Numbered from the stretch's first letter, positions 11,935 to 25,850 are shown. The stretch: 64,000 bases of DNA from Oreohelix idahoensis (GCA_024509875.1 JAMPIV010014838.1:785001-849000); one strand, 5' to 3'. Program-made: numbers and translations. Notes: generated by a model not told the origin, from the letters alone.

Positions 11935-13035
11935 ATAACATGGTGCGGGACCGCCCCCTCGCACCCCTTTTTGTACGCCACTGCACTACCTAACTTGACA
12001 AAGACGACTCACAACCAAATAATCTGCTGATCTAAACGATTCAACCACCAATGGCGGTTTTATTTTCTGTTGAGCAAAAATTGGCGCAAAACAGACATTT
12101 TTTTATTTTGTTCATGTGTTTTTCTTACCCTGACTGCTGTGGTAGGGAATGTCTCAAAAGGGGCTAAACGTTTCGTCTAGACGGAGCAATTTACCGAAAT
12201 TTACCCGGTGATTTCTTCGTGTGGGGTTGAGATATGTTTAAGAGCAGACGTGAAAAGTGCTTGGCAGTGGTAGTGAGAACAGGTACAAACTGGCGTAATA
12301 TGTTTGAACGGGTTTTTTTTTTCATGTCAGTAGTGGAACGTCCTAGGTCAGACTTAACAGCAGGAAAACCCCGACCCAGAATCGCGCGCTAATATAATTA
12401 TCTTGTTGTTGAACAAAATCCGGGTCGCCCACTCTTGTTTAATGTAGTTGAAAATAAGTTTAAAAAAAAAGGGGGAGTGGGAAGAACACGTTTAAGGGAT
12501 CCACTTTTACTGCTGTTGCCAAATGCAATAAAAATAGATAAATCATTTTTCATACAGTCTACATAAAAGTGGATAGTCAGTTATCATTAATCAGTAATGT
12601 GTCATATCTTTTACAAAATCATTTTTTGTTCTTCATATACCAGTAGTTTGTCAAATCTTTTACAAAAACATTATTTGCACTTGTAATTTGTTTTATTGCC
12701 ATTTTGTTTCAATTTATAATCAAAGTTTATGATTAAAAATTATTCTTCCTCTCTCAACTAATGTTTTACTTTGGTCTGCTTCTTTCTACGTTTCTGTCTT
12801 CCGCCTTTGTGTTTTCCTCCCTGATTTTCATTGTCTTTCGAATGAATATCTCATAAAAGTTTGAAGTTTGTTAAAATACATCAAATATCTATAGGCAGAT
12901 AAGTTCGTATTGTTGAGACCTTCAATGAAACTTGAATCATTTCCTTTCATTTCTCTTAGTAATTTCTCAGTTAATTACTTCCCTTGCCTTAATGGCGTTC
13001 ATTAATTCATACTTTAAAAGACCATGGTAAAGGTA
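11935..13035. other. Non-coding stretch, no gene seen
   Basis: AT-rich with short homopolymers. No coding motif or repeat partner was recognised. Confidence 0.5.
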
Positions 13036-13184
13036 AGTTAAAGGATCCGTTACACGTCTATTGAGGCATATTGGGAATACGGTGTTTGACCCATATTTTC
13101 TTGACCATCGGCACACTAGGGGTGATGTGGTAAGCATCACGCCGGCCGCCTAAACCTTCTCAGAGTTGTTCTGGTACCCAATTG
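13036..13184 (-). mobile_element. 5'-truncated SINE of the 11659 family
   Basis: This is the reverse complement of the body and 3' end of the SINE at 11659-11934 (shared ACACTAGGGGTGATGTGG, GCCGGCCGCCT and TGGTACCCAATT). The tRNA head is missing, and homology stops at about 13184 inside the body. Confidence 0.85.
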
Positions 13185-13639
13185 ATGATTCAGACTATTT
13201 GGTCTTTTATATTTGGGCTTGCGCCCTAATAAAACTGGCCGACTTTGTGTCTAGGTTGAACGGATCGCGCCTCGCCGAACCGAAGTAAACCTCCTATTAA
13301 TAAAAAAAAAAATAATTTAATTAATCCATTTTCCTTTGCACTTCTTATGTAGCATCGAGTCCCCACTGCTGATAGTCGCCTTGCTAGAATTCTGGACTAA
13401 GCTGTCTGTTATGATTACATTTCATCACGATTGTGTCGGTGTGGTGGGTAGCTCAACAGGGCTCCTTGTTTGTTTATTTTATACGGAGTCACTTATTAAT
13501 ACAGGAAGTGACGTCATGCCGATATGGTTGTTTGGCAGACGTGAAACTAAAAAAAGCAGAAGTTAAGGGATCGTCTGCTGGATCTTCTACCATTGTGTGT
13601 CATGGCGAGTGGACGCATGTGTTTGAGCTACGGAATTTC
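13185..13639. other. Non-coding stretch, no gene seen
   Basis: No recognisable coding signal. It contains an A run at 13300-13312. Confidence 0.45.
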
Positions 13640-13957
13640 AGTATATATCCCTGTGTTATTCCATCACTAATACAGAGTTGGAAAAGATTACTCACCTCCA
13701 GCCTATGGTTGATAGAAGAGATAGCAGAGGCCAGCAACAAGCCGAGAAATTCGGTAGGCTGATAGACCACCCAATGCGTCAGAGAATAAATGGACTTGGA
13801 AGGGGAAGACTGAAGCGAAGCAACTTTGTAGAGACAGTCAAAACAAAGATAAGAGCAGACCCCATAAACGCAATATCAAAGCTACGCCATTATATACAGC
13901 ACACAAGCTACCAATTTGGAAACATTCTTGACTCAATGGAACACAGTGTAGGAGTCT
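13640..13957 (+). pseudogene. Non-LTR element fragment related to the 3080-4704 copy
   Basis: The frame from 13678 encodes HPMRQRINGLGRGRLKRSNF, which aligns with HPMKARLDDLALGRLKRGSF in the region between RT and RNase H of the element at 3080-4704. Neither the RT nor the RNase H catalytic motifs are present. It ends at a stop at 13957. It is best read as an internal scrap of a related I/Jockey-like element rather than a host gene. Confidence 0.5.
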
Positions 13958-15332
13958 AAAATTGTGCTACAATATATGGGGCTTTTCGCCCACGCTCTCC
14001 TAGCTTTCTACGTGGAGAAAGTCGCCAATCAAACGTAGTCTAGTTTAATATATTTTGGCTAGACCAAACAGATTTAAACGTTTGACTTTAGTATACATCT
14101 TCTCCCCCATTCATTGACACGACAACGAGCAATTTCAAGCCTCTCCCATATAAAGTATTGACACTACCGCGTTTTAGATGATTCATGTCTGTAATTCATA
14201 ACAAACCCTTCAGTTTAATTTGTTATTATAAATGCTAACAAGTATGAGTCCACCCGCGGAAATGTGACCTAATATCATGCCCCACAGAAAGTTCATTCGC
14301 AGCTTATCTTTTGATTAACCATACTAGAAGTATGAATAAGAAGCTTGGTGTGAGCGAGATACGCCCTTGGGTTTGTTTAAACATAGGTAAGGCAGATTTA
14401 TCTGCCCGTTCCCAGCTGGGTTTATTAACGTTATCTCTACCCAGGATTGATCATGCAAAAATCATAACGCGAAACGGATCATGCGTTTCAATAGTGAGAG
14501 AAAATACGGGTTAGAAATAAATAAAAGGAAGGCACAATGTGGAGAAAAAGACAGGTAGAACACGATAAAATGAAAAACACGTTCATTTCATGACAGTAGG
14601 CTTGATTAAAACTCCACGTAAACAGATTTACAAATTACTAGTTCTCGACAGCTAAATTGTAATAGTATGTCCGCAATTTAATCAAATGCACACATAAAAT
14701 ACAAGACGGACAAAAATACTGACGTAGTCAGCATAAATTGCTATAAATCAGACTCAGGCTGACTTCGATAGATATAAAAATTCTATGCTGACTTCATAAC
14801 TTGGTAAATAAGCAACCTCAGTGCACTGAATGTTCGCTCTTGTCAATGACTAACACAGTCTTATGTACGGAAAGCAGAAACTTTGTACAGCCTGTTTCTT
14901 ATGAACTATCAATGCCTTTTTCCTGCGTTATAAAACAACATTTTAACCACACCCACACTTCACCCCTGTCACGGATTGCCTCCCCTTAGCTCTGCAGTTG
15001 TGGTCCAACAGTGGCCAAAACTCAAGAGTATCTAAAATGGGTCTTCAAAGGTGTCTACCTTCGCACAAGATTATTCTTGCAAGTGTTGTACATAGAAGGA
15101 TAATGATGCTTCTATCTCAAGGTAATTTTCATAAGATATTTCCGAAGTCAAGAACAATGCTGCATTGGGCAGGGCAATTGTTAACTTATATCTGATCCGC
15201 CGCCTTTTATGAAGAATTAAGCAATTATTAATTTCAGCTCGTTCAAGTCCCCACCCTGATTTACTCAGTGGAAAGCTTATTATTCTGATATAGCTCTGTT
15301 TAGAGTGTATTTAGTAAATTGACTGAGACAAA
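13958..15332. other. Non-coding stretch, no gene seen
   Basis: No coding motif, RNA gene or repeat partner was recognised. Confidence 0.5.
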
Positions 15333-16568
15333 CATGCAGTACATTCAAAATGATTCAATCGACGTTAAATTTTTATATGTACAAATAACAAATTTAATAA
15401 TCAACTAAGATTTAACTGTTTAAAAAAATTGAATAATCTTTAACAGAAAATACTCATCATCGAGCGATGGTAGTGTTTTATGAAAGAAATCACTTGGCAG
15501 ATTTTAAGTTTTACTTAGCTGCAAATGGTAGTTTCTCCTCCCGCTGGGATTTTTGGGTTCTGTGCAGCTAGGTCACTGGAGTTCTTGCGTCTCTGGTCAC
15601 GATTAAAGGCGCAGCACGTTCCAAGTAAGATCAAGGAGTAACTGCAAAGCTGATCCCTCGTCTCTGAGACCCTCTGATGATGGTGTCTAGTTCGTCGTCA
15701 GTCCACTTCTATCCTCACTTTGTTCCAGAGATTAGTACTCGCAACTGGTACCACCAATAACTATGGTAAACGAATAGAAAAAAAACGCCTTCCTGCGTAT
15801 TGCGTTTTCCAACCCATAGTTATGGGTCCCCTTCTCCCTATTTCTCCATCCCATCTACCTCAGAATTTACCGTCGATGAGAATTAAGCTTAATCCCTCGA
15901 GAGAAAACGTTCTTAACATTTAAATTGAATAGCTTTATATTTACTTTATATTCAAATGAAAAGGTTAGTAGCATAGATAGAATATGTTTACATTTACATC
16001 TCCACTGGTTGGAAAATGTTCACAATATAAATTTAATATGTTTTCAGTTACATCAAGACTGGTTGGAAAATGTTCACAATATAGATGGGATATATTTTCA
16101 TTTACATTTACACTGGTTGAAAAGCTTGAAAACTTTCATTAATTTTAAAGTGACTATGTTTACATAGACATTTACACTGGTTTATAAATGTAAATATTAT
16201 AATTAGAATGTACAAGTATATCATTTCTTTCATCTTTCCCTCCCTGCTCCTTATGGAACTTGGGAATACTTATGCTTTTATTTCTCTTTAAGAAACTAGC
16301 AATAAAGCAGTTACCAGCCCTTGCTGTGGTGGTTCATGAAGTCATCATTCTACACACTGAGGTTGCCAGCCTCAAATGACTTGGACATCCACTAGCAATT
16401 TTCACATATTAACATTCACATGGCAATATTTACATATTAGTTCACATGTTAGTAATGAAAAATATAGAATGTAAAATGCACAACGTACGCCAATCTTGGG
16501 TCACAGACTGTTTGCTCAGAGGAATAAAGGCACTTGATTAGGCCTCTTACACGTGTTCTTGGGGGTCA
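15333..16568. repeat. Dispersed long repeat, copy A (copies B and C at 26099-27422)
   Basis: It shares ordered blocks with 26099-26880 and 26881-27422: TTCAAAATGAT at the start, CACTTGGCAG, TCCATCCCATCTACCTCAGA, GAGAATTAAKCTTAATCCC, CTAGCAATTTTCACATATT and TTACACGTGKTCTKGGG at the end. I see no conserved reading frame, so it may be a non-coding element or the LTR-like part of one. Confidence 0.7.
15981..16140. repeat. 54-bp tandem repeat inside copy A, three units
   Basis: Units starting at about 15981, 16035 and 16089 share ATATGTTTWCAKTTACAT, then CTGGTTGGAAAATGTTCACA. The third unit is diverged. The copies at 26-27 kb carry only one unit each, so the array expanded in copy A. Confidence 0.75.
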
Positions 16569-19500
16569 TTATTTTAACCATGAATTCCCACTGTGACTCT
16601 GTGCTTTTGATTCCTCAGATTTCCGGCTATCCTTGTTAAATGGTAGAGTTTATTCTGGGCTCTGAAGTCCTCAAAATTGCTCAAACAAGGGCCCGGTTCA
16701 GATATAAGAATCTTGATTCTAGTCTTTACTCTGGCAAGGTCTCGTTGTCGTCTTGGCAAGCGATTCTCACGGTGAACTAGACTTGCAAAAAATGTCAGAT
16801 TATATTGCAAGTCTTACCCCGCATTTGTTTGTTACGAGGCTAAGCAGAGCGCCAATCATTTCAAACATGCGTGTTTTGTGGTGTAATTTCAAAATTATTT
16901 CCGCCTGAAATAATGTGCGTGATGCAAAAGGTCCCCTCTCCCATATATGGAAGTGACCCATTGTAGCGATCAGTTTGCTGAGCCTCTCCATGTAAAAGTG
17001 CCTGATTAAAAACTGGGGATATTATTTTGTATTTCCTAGTCTAAGGGCATTAATCCAGGTTTTGTTGGGATGATTGTTCACAGGGTAGTGATCTCACTTG
17101 TCTGTTATGTCTGTGGTCTGTTTTGAAAACCGATGTCAGTTTTGCCTGATATGGTTTCAAACCGTCTACTTTGAGCGATGCTCAAAAAGTTGCGTCTCAG
17201 TGCGCATGCATGACTTGTGGCGCGATCTTGAAGAAGCCATTACCGACTAGAGTATCGGGCGGTGTTTAAGAGAGTCAAGATGTCTCTTAATAAGTCCTCT
17301 GTGGTTCGATAAGATGTCGTATATTATTTAATGTGTATTCTCAGCGCCTTTGAGGCGATGTGAGTGTGGTTATATTTATTCTGAAGGGACAGAAGGTAAT
17401 TGACTCTTTGAACTGTTTCCCTTATTGATAGAATCTTCATGACTCGTATTATCGATAGTTTATGATTCTTTCCCTGAGGGGGAAAACGTACCACCTACGT
17501 ATCCTTGAAAGGAAACTCTCTATGTATTCTGATTATGCGCTAGGCTGGTGCATGCCCGAAGTACTTATGCATATTGTTCTGTATCCCGCATTGCGGCGAT
17601 ACTAATTATACAAGGTGGGATTCCCCTTGTTTGATGAAGAATCACCCGGAGGCCATTTGAACCGTAAGTCCGCCATTTTGCACGGCCGGTCGGAGTCATC
17701 TAATGTCTGACTTACTAATGTCAGAGTGGAGTTTGTTTAAACTCACATATGGGATATATCTTCCCTGAAGCTGATGATTGAGAACATTGTACGAGATCAG
17801 CTTTATTAGACACATGCATAGCTGGATGATGAACTGTATTAATATATAATGACCTGTTCAATGACTGTTGATATTAATGTCGGCATACCTGCCGCTTGTG
17901 GCGTAAATAAAGTCCTGTAAACGTTAGAGATGTTCCACCACTCTATGAATTGCTACATGTCTAGATATAGAGTGTGATGTCCATTTTGATGCTTACTTTC
18001 TACTTCCACGAACTTTCAACACGCATGTCGTGAAACATTCTAAATCCACATATATAAATTAAAAGGTAAATGTAAAGCCTAACGAATTAATACAATAAAA
18101 GGAAAGAAGAATGGTAAAGAACAGTGCTGTCACAATGACTGTACTCGAGATCCCCCTTTTTCTACTTCGTCTGCAAATTGTAACGTTTCCACGTTGATAG
18201 TAAAGCCTATAGCAGCATACACGCGTTTCCACAAAACAATAAAACGTGTACTGTATTTCTTAGAAAACCTTGAGATACGCAAGCTGCTTAATGACCTAAA
18301 TTAATACTAGCATTAATTTCATTTTATACACTGCGTAATGAAAAGACAGATGGAATTAGGATAGAGAGAGGGAGGGCTGAAAGCAGGAACGCCGGCAACA
18401 CTAACACGCGTCTCGCGATTAATATTAATGCCACCCCCAACACGCGAAAGGCATGAAGCACTAACTTTTTTTCAAATAGACAGTGATAAAAAACACTACC
18501 CATACGAGAGTTAGGTTTAAAAACCTGAAAAATTCTTATTAGGAAATATGACATTATACTGGTTTACGTTTGAAAGCCTGACAGTACCCAGACACCACAT
18601 CGTATCGAAGTGAACGGGAGGTAGAAGAAAATGCATATTTTGAACGCAGCCCCTTAGCCCCACAAAACTTATATATTTGGGTTCCTTAGGACTTGCTGAC
18701 AAAGAATATGTTAAGTGTTACGCAAATAGTCTAGGAATTAACAAATTATAGCCAAAAGAAAATAGTGAGGGTGTCAGACAACACCAAATAATAATCGCAC
18801 AGTGGCATGTTTTGAAACCACCATTTTACGGGAAATAGGCCACCATGTTAAATCCTATTTGATTGGATAGAAGTAAATGTAAGGCGAAATACGATTAGTC
18901 GGACTACAAATACTAATTTTTTGTTGTTAGGGGAAACGGTAGTTGGGGTACTTTTTTTGAAAAGCTGTGTAAACATGGCCCGATTGGTTAGACCCGCCAA
19001 TATAGTCAATTAGGAGCGTCAGTTCAGTGCCACATTTTAAAATAAACTTACTCAGAAACAGTGCGTTGAGAACCAGCTTATATTTTTTCTAAATAAAAGC
19101 CTGGGACAGAGGCAGATCGGAATTTGTGCCATATTCATCGCCAGTCAACGTATTTGTGTATTATTTCCATGAATTGTGGTAAGCTTGACATATTTGATAT
19201 CTTTTTAATGAAAATTGAATGTAAATTGATAATTTATGTCTGTATATGTGTGTGGTTCAGTAGCAAACATGAGGCAAGGCCTAGATACTGCTCCAACCTG
19301 AACAGGACGTGTCGGAGAAAAGTAAAACTGCATGGAATTGCCAAACAGTACACTGACACCTATCTTATTGACTAGATAGAACTAATGCTGGAATTGCAGA
19401 GGCGTAGTAACCATTAGGGAGGAGTATACTGGTGTAAATTGTTTCAGATGAAGCTAGCAGTTGGCCTACCGCTCTGAACTCAGTGTTTGTTATGTATTGT

Positions 19501-20084
19501 GTTCAGTGTGGAAATAGATTATAAATTAGTTCTGAAGTAGGAGGTACAACCTTCTTGTTTCAGGGACCGTGGTCCTAAGTTATTGAAGCAGCACCTGGTA
19601 TGAGTTTTGCTGAATCCAGAGGCTGACAGCATACTCCTTGGTCCAGATAGCGACCAGTGAGGTGTCTCCAGAACACAGTGAAGCAATCGAGCAGAGGAGT
19701 CTTTTCCTGCCGCCATCACGAAAGATAAGCTTCTGTGGTCAGAGTAGCTCAATCCTATGTGCCCCCCCCCCCTCAAAATTTGACAGTAGATTAATTAAAA
19801 AGGGACAATAAATTGTTTCAAATGACAGGAACTGTGAACTTTTCCCAATACTATTTCCACGATAATCAAACACTTGAAGTCATGATGAAAAACAACAACC
19901 AAGCTTGAACAAGCCAGTATTACCTCATAGTACTACTTCACAACTTACACACATAGGATAATACTAATAAATTATGTCAATACCAAGATCATATTTATAA
20001 ATTGTGATTACATTTGATTGTGATTCCTGGTTCACTGTGTAGTTGAATCAGGATATCTATTAATGAAAGGAATTATTACATATA
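16569..20084. other. Non-coding stretch, no gene seen
   Basis: Thirty-five hundred bases with only short, motif-free open frames. An AATAAAGTCC segment near 17908 looks like a polyadenylation region, but nothing upstream is recognisably coding. Confidence 0.5.
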
Positions 20085-20411
20085 TGTTTGACATACGGCT
20101 GCGAGACTTGGACACTCAATAAAACAGTTGCAAAAAAGATTACATCATTCGAAATGAAATGCTACAGAATGTTGAGAATACCCTGGACAGAAAAAAAGAC
20201 CAACAGAGAAGTACTGCACTCACTAAACGTACAGGAACATTGGCTCCTAAATACCATCGCAATAAGGAATGAAATTTTTCGGTCTGGAAAAAACAGTGAT
20301 GGAAGCATGGTCCCTGGAAAAAGGGGAAGGGGTCGACCTAGACGACGGTTCACAGAGATGAACTTGTCTTTGTGTGACTTAAGTGTCACAGTAATGGAGA
20401 CAACGTTCTGA
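20085..20411 (+). pseudogene. Non-LTR retrotransposon RT C-terminal fragment
   Basis: The frame encodes TYGCETWTLNK, FEMKCYRMLRIPWTEKKTN and a basic GKRGRGRPRRRF segment. This is the familiar C-terminal part (after the RT fingers, palm and thumb) of endonuclease-reverse transcriptases from LINE-type elements. The endonuclease and catalytic RT motifs are absent, and the WxGHxxR motif is altered to an RNEIFRSG-like stretch. It is a 5'-truncated relic. The minus-strand open frame over it is a shadow. Confidence 0.75.
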
Positions 20412-23148
20412 ATAAAGTGATTGTGGAAATACAAATTTAAGATAATATAGAGTGTTATATGTTTATCTGTCTGTTGTTGTTGTGACTTACTTTTCATCAT
20501 TTTCTTAACCCTAGACATTCAACGTAGTCATCACAATATTCCAGAATAATTCTGACTGAGGTATAAATGTGGTAGCAAGTAAGGTCATCTGTAATACACC
20601 ACACTTATTAGATACAGATACCTTCACAGCTGATCTCAGTCAGTACACTAAGTCCCCTATAAATATTAATATCATCCCACTTTACCACAACGCATTCGCA
20701 AACAAAACATTGAGATTCACTCAAGACAACACATTAAGACAAGCTGCACGAATGCCAGCATTGTTGCGTCCAACCAAGGACTGTACCGCTCATGTCAGCC
20801 TGTATTGAGCTGATCCATATTTATACTGCTACTGGTCATTCGTGTACATTCTACATTTAATATTTACATTGGCCAGGCTGTACCTTCGCTATTTATGTCA
20901 CGCTTCAACGCATACAGCGACGGTCAGGACTGTTTACCTTGTCGAGCCTATGCACACTTAAGAGACGGCTCGTTCACATTACTACTGGCCACGGAAACAC
21001 CATTTAACATCTACAAACTCACCTTAACATTTATAAAATTGCATTTAACACCCATCCGTACACTCTCTCAGCAATGTGTGTAAGATGTAACATATTAATT
21101 TCCCATAAAGTAATCTGTTCGTGAAAGTCGGACAGGAAACGATTATGTCATTCATGTCTGTCCATAAGGTGTCTCCCCGTAAAGGCCATCAAACTTTCAG
21201 CGTATTACCATCTTGGAGAAGAACGCATCCTGGCCTTATCAGCGATTAAACAAATGCGCTGGGCGATTTTCGTGTTAATTTGTAGTCTGATGTCGGCCAC
21301 ACCCGAGATTAACCAACATGGTTGTCGATTAATATTATCTCATCCGTTCCTTCCCCAGGCGGGAGGGAACGGGTAACTAAACAGACATGACGACTTATCG
21401 CTGAGAGGAGTGTAAGAATGTTGAAAATACAAAATATTTACTACATTGCAGACAAAGAAAAAGGTGGCGACCCGGAAATTCCAGGTAATCAGTCCTCACT
21501 TCAATTGAAAATGAGTACTGCCGCAGTGGAGAAGAGATCGAGAAGAGGTCGCCCCAATCCATTTTGTGACACCCCCTTGTAACAAAGCGTAACACCTCAG
21601 CAACACTCCTCCCTTTTTTGCGTTACCTAATTTGTGATCGGCCCCATAGCAAAGTGTTCCTTCAAATTAAGAATTGAAGATGATGTCATTATTAGCATCC
21701 GGCCTCAACAAACTTAAGCTGTCTTCCTGCCCCGTGCCATCCTCTCAAATTCTTTTCATGTATTCCTCATCTCGTTCATGTCTGTCTCTGGTTCTCTTCT
21801 ACCTGTGATCTTTGGTTTTCTTCTACGTCTTTCCCTAGAGATTCCAGTACAAGGAAAATCTCGGAGAAGAAAAAAAAAAGGTGACTCAGCAACCCAGACT
21901 TCTTCTGACTTTCTCTGGATCGCGTCATGAGTCTCCTTGCCCAAGGACTTTCTTCTGTCTTTGATGGTTGACTTAATTTATTTTCTTTATTTGACTTGTC
22001 CACATTGCCTTGTTGACGATTTTTTTTTTTTTGTGGCCTTAAATTTCTATAAGATGGGGCAGCTGTCCCATGAGCAACCCTCTTTGGTCCTTTTTTTTTA
22101 CGTCATACGTGGTTAATTACGGTTTTACAATTCTTTGCGTTTCTTTCGGACTCTGGTAACTCACGTTTGTGCGCCACTTCAAACTTTCAGGGAAAACCTG
22201 CGTCGTCGTGACATAAAATATAAGACTATTTTGTCTGTCGGGTTTTAGGAGCTAATTTTATTTTTATCTTCCAGTTTAAAACATAACGCTTCTCTGTCTG
22301 GGTGCATTATTTTCTGCGTTGATCTTTGAGGACAAAGTTTGGGAAAATCTTGGCAAAAAGATGCCAAAGGTTAGAAAAACAAACAGGTACACCTGTACCC
22401 GATGACACATGTGAGAAATGAATGAAGGAAGGCAGCGAATAAATACAGTATAGTCTGACCACATCTTTCCAGACTGTGTAAAACTAGACAGTTAATTACG
22501 AGGTTATTGCTTACAGACGTGTAAGCCGTATATTTATTTATGTGCATATCTGGAAAAACCCTTTCCTTAAATACTTCGGGATCATTTGTGGCGGGGTTAT
22601 CGCAGGAAATACCCTGTCGTATTGGGAGAAATGCGGTACTGTAAAATTTCTTTTGCATAATTCATCCATTACTGTGGAGCAGGTGTTGAGAATAGATAGA
22701 CCTAGAGAATTGCACAGTATAGTAAAACAGTATATAACAAGAACTAACAATAATGTATAAAAATCAATGATGGTGTGAGGAAAAGGGGTAGTCTGATGGA
22801 GTGCTTGTATGGCTGATGGCAGATAATTATTGGTGGATTTGATGTAATCTCGGACACCCTCAGGCTTTCTCACCCCTTCTCACCTTGTTAACAACAGGGC
22901 CGTTATGAGAGACTTCATTTTATTTTTGTTTGTTTTTATTTGTTTTTTGGGAAGAGTAGCCCACGTACAAAAACAATCACGCAAATTTGGTTTGGATTTA
23001 CTCTATTTAGACTGAATGGAGGGTGGAAGAAGGTACTAAATTTAGGTATTGGAAATCTGACTTTATTTTCTTGAATTAGTGCACCAAATGTCCTAATTAT
23101 AACCCATCAAGGGTTGAATGGGCTACTTAAAAAAAATATATATATATA
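20412..23148. other. Non-coding stretch, no gene seen
   Basis: No gene is supported. Overlapping short open frames on both strands at 22.3-22.9 kb have no motif, signal or composition suggesting coding. Confidence 0.5.
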
Positions 23149-23191
23149 CGAGGGGCGTTCAGAAGGTAATGCACCACGTCGTTTTTCTCAG
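23149..23191 (+). repeat. Mariner left terminal inverted repeat
   Basis: 43 bases, beginning CGAGGGGCGTTCAGAAGG and ending TTTTTCTCAG. It pairs with 24447-24489 with three mismatches. This is the transposase-binding end. Confidence 0.92.
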
Positions 23192-23308
23192 CTAATAATG
23201 AAGATAGAAGCATGAAATTTTGCACACTTCAAAGATGGCATGTGCCAATTGTGTGCACCAAATTGCACCGCTACCGGCCAAATAATACGGCTGCCCTAAA
23301 CCGTTGAA

Positions 23309-24378
23309 ATGGAGCGTGTTAGCAACTTGCGTTATAAACAGCGAATTGTGATAGAATTTCTCGTTGCAGAGAAGGAAACTGTTGTGAACATTCACAAGCG
23401 TCTATGTGATGTGTATGGAAGTTTTGCAGTCGACAGGAGTACAGTCAGTCGCTGCGTTCAGAGAATCAAAGAATCAGGAAGTGGAGATACGGAGCTGCTT
23501 GATTGGCCGCGCTGTGGACGTCCTGCCACAGCCACCAACGCAGAAATGTTGAAATGCGCTGAGGGCATTATTCTTACTGATAGGCAAATCACTACTCAAC
23601 AATTGGCCTTACAGCTGTCATTCAGCATTTGTAGTGCAAATGCAGTTATAAAAACTCTCGGATTTTCTAAGGTTTGCGCAAGATGGGTTCCTCGAAGTCT
23701 CACAAATGACCACCGATTGCAAAGGAAAGCAATTTCTTCTGAATTGTTGGAGCGTTTCAATGCTGATGGAGAGAGCTTTTTGGCTAAGATCGTTACAGGT
23801 GACGCAACCTGGGCACATCATTTTGAACCTGAAACAAAAAGACAGTCAATGGAGTGGCCTCATCCTCAATCACCACGAAGAAAGAAAATGAAGACAATTC
23901 CTTCAGTTGGAAAGGTCATGATTATTGTCTTTTGGGACATTGAAGGTGTGATTCCTGTGGACGTTATGCCAAGAGGAGAGACAATCAATTCGCAAGCTTA
24001 CATTAAGACATTGAAAAAACTCAATCAACGTTTTCGCAGAGTTCGGCCGCACAAGAATCCAGCGGACCTGCTTCTCCTTCACGACAATGCGCGACCTCAC
24101 ACAAGTCTGGCAACACGGGAAGCAATCACCAAATTGGGTTGGACTGTACTACCCCATCCACCATATAGTCCCGATTTGGCACCCTCTGATTTTCATCTAT
24201 TTGGTCCACTTAAAGATGCACTCCGTTGGGGACAAGGTTTGAAGATGATGAAGGAGTGATTCATGCAGCGAAGAAATGGCTACATGATCAAGACAAAATC
24301 TGGTACGGGCTAGGAATACATGCACTTGTTTCGCGCTGGCATAAAGCCGTACAAGTTGATGGTGATTATGTTGAATAA
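23309..24378 (+). pseudogene. Mariner transposase (DD34D), one frameshift near the C-terminus
   Basis: The protein would cut the element out at its inverted repeats and join it into a TA dinucleotide. The start is ATG at 23309. Residues 1-130 form the helix-turn-helix DNA-binding half (a DVYGSFAVDRSTVSR segment typical of the N-terminal HTH). The catalytic triad is visible as D165 in IVTGDATW, D259 in LLHDNARPH and D294 in LAPSDFHLF, with 34 residues between the last two. At about 24228-24240 the frame shifts and stops at 24259. The rest of the usual C-terminus (from about [13 protein letters not shown]) continues in another frame to the stop at 24376-24378. All catalytic residues precede the break, but loss of about 45 residues probably inactivates it. 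A polyadenylation-like AATAAA lies at about 24434, before the right repeat. Confidence 0.93.
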
Positions 24379-24446
24379 TACCGATGTTTACATGACATAT
24401 CCATGTATATTGTGTATAAATTTCATGCTTTTTGAATAAACAGCTC

Positions 24447-24489
24447 CTGAGAAAAACGATGTGATGCATTACTTTCTGAACGCCCCTCG
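24447..24489 (-). repeat. Mariner right terminal inverted repeat
   Basis: Reverse complement of 23149-23191 with three mismatches. It ends CGCCCCTCG, followed by TA. Confidence 0.92.
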
Positions 24490-25177
<688 letters not shown>

Positions 25178-25280
25178 CTCCTATGAATGGTCTAATAGTG
25201 TGAGTGGGTGGTCCTATAATGCTGGTTGTCCGGTCCTTACGAATTATGTATATCCTCATCATCATTTTCCTTTGCGATGC

Positions 25281-25433
25281 TTATGGAGCATGGTGTCACC
25301 ACAGCAGGCGATCTCCTAGCAAGAAGCCTGCACCAAACAAACGCCTGTTCTTTCGTTAGTGGTTCCTGTGGCAATACGGTTTACATCATGAGTTTGCTAG
25401 CCCCATGTACATTACATTAGTCGCCTTGTACGA
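25281..25433. repeat. Dispersed repeat, copy 2 (copy 1 at 4883-5038)
   Basis: Same orientation and block order as 4883-5038, ending AGCCCCATGTACA and a diverged tail. Confidence 0.55.
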
Positions 25434-25776
25434 CGAATTATGTACTAGTAGATACAGCATAAAAAGTCGCCAAAACAATAGAACAGTATGAGGAGAGCAA
25501 TACACAGTTACCCCCACACAAGTGTCAGCAAAGACTGTGCCATCACCTAAAAAAAAGATAATGGTAGTCCCATAGCAGGTACTTCCGTAGGGAAGTGAAG
25601 TGTTGGAGACTTTACTATTCTAGCGACCGCAAAAAAAAAAACGGTCAGGATCGCTAATTTTACATAACCCCACTGCAGATCACAATTTTGGCACCAACAC
25701 AATTCGTCAGTTATTTCCGAAAGCCGCACATAAGAGATGCGTTCATAAAAGGTTTACAGCAATTTTTTTTCCAACG

Positions 25777-25850
25777 TGCCGGCAATGGCCGAATGGATTA
25801 AGATGAAGAACATTTGAGTAGCAGAACTGTGGTTCTCAAACGTTTCCACG
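25777..25850 (+). mobile_element. Possible SINE head (tRNA-like)
   Basis: GGCAATGGCCGAATGGATTA resembles the 5' half of a Ser/Leu-type tRNA with an A box, and TGGTTCTCAAACG about 40 bases later resembles a weak B box. No cloverleaf or 3' end can be drawn confidently, so it is more likely a SINE relic than a working tRNA gene. Confidence 0.3.

Larger units (their letters stand above)
23149..24489 (+). mobile_element. Mariner-family DNA transposon, complete with inverted repeats
   Basis: The ends are 43-bp inverted repeats (23149-23191 and 24447-24489) matching at 40 of 43 positions, starting CGAGGGGCGTTCAGAA. The element is flanked by TA on both sides, as expected for TA target duplication, and sits in a TATATA stretch. 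At 1341 bp it is a typical mariner size. One transposase gene fills most of it. Confidence 0.93.

Noticed and set aside
17160..17960. Possible solo LTR ending in AATAAAGTCC
   Set aside because: No partner in the window and no target duplication visible.
22276..22873. Cluster of overlapping open frames on both strands
   Set aside because: Mutually overlapping, none with motifs or a codon pattern.
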